From contig VJWN01000006.1 of the NCBI GenBank assembly GCA_007644065.1, positions 1,178,001 to 1,242,000 on the forward strand: a stretch of DNA of 64,000 nucleotides, written 5' to 3'. The stretch comes from Margaritispora aquatica (Eukaryota > Ascomycota > Leotiomycetes > Helotiales > Discinellaceae). The translations under genes were made by a program, and so were the position numbers. Of the stretch, positions 61,698 to 64,000 are shown in pieces; position 1 is the first letter of the stretch, and every line of letters starts with the position of its first letter. The notes under the pieces are model-generated. The model was not told where the DNA came from. It was given only the letters and a program-made list of their open reading frames with translations, and ran no database searches.

Positions 61698-63891
61698 TCA
61701 ATACGACCACAGATCAGTACCGCCTTCAGCTTCATACGCGAAGTCGTGAGCTTGCGAATCCATTGTCGACAATGGATATGCAGGTGTATTCGCCATATTG
61801 CTATGTGTCGCAAAGTAAGGCGTCTCGAATGAGAATTGTCCTGGTGAATTTACCCCTGCAACCGAGGAATGAGAATTCGAATACGCAAATTGATCAGTGT
61901 TAGAACCAATACTTTCTGTACGTAGTGTTTCTGCCAACGATGTCGCGTCAGACTGAGATCGTGTCGAGTTTATGGCCTCAGCCAGCAGCCCCAGATTGGC
62001 ATCCAATAACGTCATGGCAGGCTTCATGTACTTAGCTCCATTCTCACTGTTCATCTTCAGTGTCCAACGATATTCTTTTAGTTTAGATCTGTAGTCCTCT
62101 GCCTCTTCTGGCGATGAAGCAGTAGACAACAATAGCGTTCCAAATACAGCAACTAAGGCAAAATTCTGCGGCGATGCAAAGTACCAGAATGAAGATAGAT
62201 GTTGAGGTTTCATGGACTGTATGAAATCCATAGCGAACATGAATCTTTCGTGTGCAACAGATCGGCAGATTCGGAATAGTTGAGGATCGGTGGATGGTGT
62301 GAGACTGAGAAGAATCCGGCGGTGAAGTGTAATTTCCGTAGCAATGTATGCTAGCCGTAGATAGCCCACCGAATTGAGCTTCATAACATGGATGTTATCC
62401 ATCGAAAGGCATTCTGGTAAATTGGTAAACCAACCTTTCAACCTTAGTTGAACCGGTTTCACTTTTTCCAGCACGACCGAGACACCATTCTGGCCGGCAT
62501 CTGCAATTTCTAGCAATATTGTCAACGCTAGCAACTTTTCGTACAAGACCAAAACCTACCTTTAGATGCTTTGACAGTGAAGACAGTCTCAAGTAACTCG
62601 GCTAATATTTCCGAGAGCGAAATCATGTGGGTGAATAGGATTCTACCTCGTCCAACTTCAGAACTTCCTTCCTGCTCATCTTCGATCTTCTCAGGAAAAT
62701 CGTCATTCGTGACAGGAACCAATGCCCAGTTTGATGAATTGATAAGTGCAGGTCTGCCACTGCCAAGGCTGCTCCACTTATCCTGCATGTATAGTCCCCA
62801 GCCTAAGCGTTTCCTCAGACCTCTTTCCCAGTCTGGAATGTTCCAATTTGAAGCATCAAGATGAAGTCCGAGACCGTATGCGACACTGATTAGCTGTGCT
62901 GTCAATTCTGCAGTATCCATGTCATGGTGTTGGAGGAGGAGGAGGCCAGCCTGCACGGTGGAGAGCTTTGGTCGATGTATAGTATCACCAAGTGCTTTTC
63001 TCGCAAGCTTTTCCAGCTCGGTTACATTTGGCTTAGTGTATATCTTCAATTTGTCTTCATAGGTCCAGTATTGAAGAGCAAGGAGGTATACGGCGGCTAG
63101 AAGTGGAGGCGAGAACTCTCGGTATGAGCGATTGTACTTCTCCAGATAGACTTCCTTGTGGACGATTGGAAAACTAGGAAAGACAATTCGAAAGTAGAGA
63201 TCAACAAGTGCTCTCCCATGGGGCTTGACAACCTCTTCTATGGCGTCTAGATCGTCAAGCTCGTCCTCGTAGCCCTGTGTCCCCGGATCTGGCATGAGAA
63301 GGAAAGCGTCAGACGAGCTGATCCTCCGCAATGTGCCATGTTGTAATTGCACTTCGCTACGTCCGTTTATCAATGAACCAAGTAAAGCTGGTTCAAGCCC
63401 TCGAGTAGCACCGAGATATTGACTGTGGTGTGTATTCTGTAGGCCCAATGTCTTCTTAAGCAGGCTAGGCCCCTCCAAGTCATCGTACTCCTCAACACCG
63501 GTCCCATTATTAGTTCTGATTACTCGGCCTTGGCCTCCAGATCCTTTCCTTTGAAGTTCAAGTAGACTCGGTTGTCTAAGTAGCTTATCAGCAAACGACA
63601 CGTGATGACTTTGGACGAAGATATACCTCCTCTTAGAGCCTTCCCCATCTTCAGGTTCTGGCTGAGCCTTTCTTTTCCTCGCTTGGGGATTTTGTATAAA
63701 GGTACATTCCTGATTGTGAAACTTGCACAGCACACAGACGGGAGTGTCGTCCTGAAGCACGCATCTACTCTTTCGTTTCCTCTATTGTCACACGATGCGG
63801 TCAGTGTTACTCTGTGCCTCGTTGCATTTTGTTCACCTACACAGGCATCGCAAGGTCGGTCCTTTCGTTTTGGCGGTTGAGGTGACGCCAT
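61698..63891 (-). CDS. Zn2Cys6 transcription factor with fungal-specific middle domain
   Basis: Three exons: 63891-63841, 63781-62560 and 62509-61698, giving 694 residues. The DNA-binding motif is perfect only after splicing the 59-base first intron, which falls directly after the second Cys: CDACRKRKSRC then eight residues, CVLC, six residues, C (spacing 2-6-8-2-6). A basic stretch (QARKRKAQPEPE) follows. The middle homology region is recognisable: VDLYFRIVFPSFPIVHKEVY, LLAAVYLLALQYW, LSTVQAGLLLLQHH, LISVAYGLGLHLDASNW and RKRLGWGLYMQDKWSSLGSG. The C-terminus is Ser/Asn-rich and acidic-aromatic, a plausible activation region. The overall look is that of Dal81/UGA35- or xylanase-regulator-type binuclear cluster proteins involved in nutrient use; the specific target is not known. 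Its promoter lies at 63892-64000 and beyond the window. Confidence 0.92.
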
Positions 63892-64000
63892 GCTGGAACA
63901 TTGTCAGAATGGGCTGAAAGATAGGTGACTATGGAAACCGTCGCACTGGGTAAAGTGGACTGGATTTGATGAAGCTGCTTTCTAGCTGCAGGTTGAGCTT

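Overview
The window is nuclear DNA of a filamentous ascomycete (Pezizomycotina). The evidence is short introns of 43-100 bases with GTAnGT donors, CTAAC-like branch sites and YAG acceptors, plus fungal families such as a Zn2Cys6 regulator, an Ostalpha-type DUF300 protein, NCS1 and MFS permeases, and Ku70 with a SAP tail. A helotialean (Leotiomycetes) source is my guess and cannot be proved from the sequence. No rRNA, CRISPR array or convincing tRNA was found.

Layout. 1-10.9 kb: an unknown gene running off the left edge, an MIT-like coiled-coil protein gene, and divergently from it a Lam/Ysp2-type sterol-transfer protein. 10.9-20.2 kb: gene-poor and partly AT-rich, with a broken Pif1-like helicase relic, a C18A11 homopolymer and copy A of an unrecognised fungal gene family carrying a premature stop. 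20.2-34.1 kb: housekeeping genes, namely an Ostalpha/DUF300 transporter, KU70 and ferrochelatase on a shared promoter, an MFS transporter and a Ser/Thr-rich membrane protein. 34.8-42.7 kb: a degenerate stretch with copy B of the unrecognised family (frameshifted), a dead phosphotransferase-like gene, the 3' end of a gene with very small exons, and a damaged wax-synthase-like acyltransferase.

43.3-53.0 kb: a long Ser/Thr/Pro-rich membrane protein, then a bifunctional isochorismatase-fold/allophanate-hydrolase-type amidase that diverges from an NCS1 permease. The intergenic space between those two holds a cluster of GATA-factor consensus sites, so together they look like a nitrogen-scavenging unit (uptake, first hydrolysis, final hydrolysis). 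53.0-64.0 kb: a secreted modular protein of about 1291 residues, an F-box-like protein and a Zn2Cys6 regulator.

The best candidate for something undescribed is the gene at 55.3-59.8 kb. It encodes a signal peptide, a His-Ile-x-x-Pro-Trp/Gly repeat region, four PAN/Apple-like cysteine modules, three copies of a second cysteine module, an Ala/Glu/Lys coiled coil, and a diverged fourth copy of that second module. The second is the paralogous pair A/B, whose two intron positions are conserved while both reading frames are damaged. Several genes contain introns whose length is a multiple of three and which contain no stop, so naive ORF calls retain 15-16 spurious residues. Exon boundaries below were worked out by eye from splice signals, frame and family resemblance.
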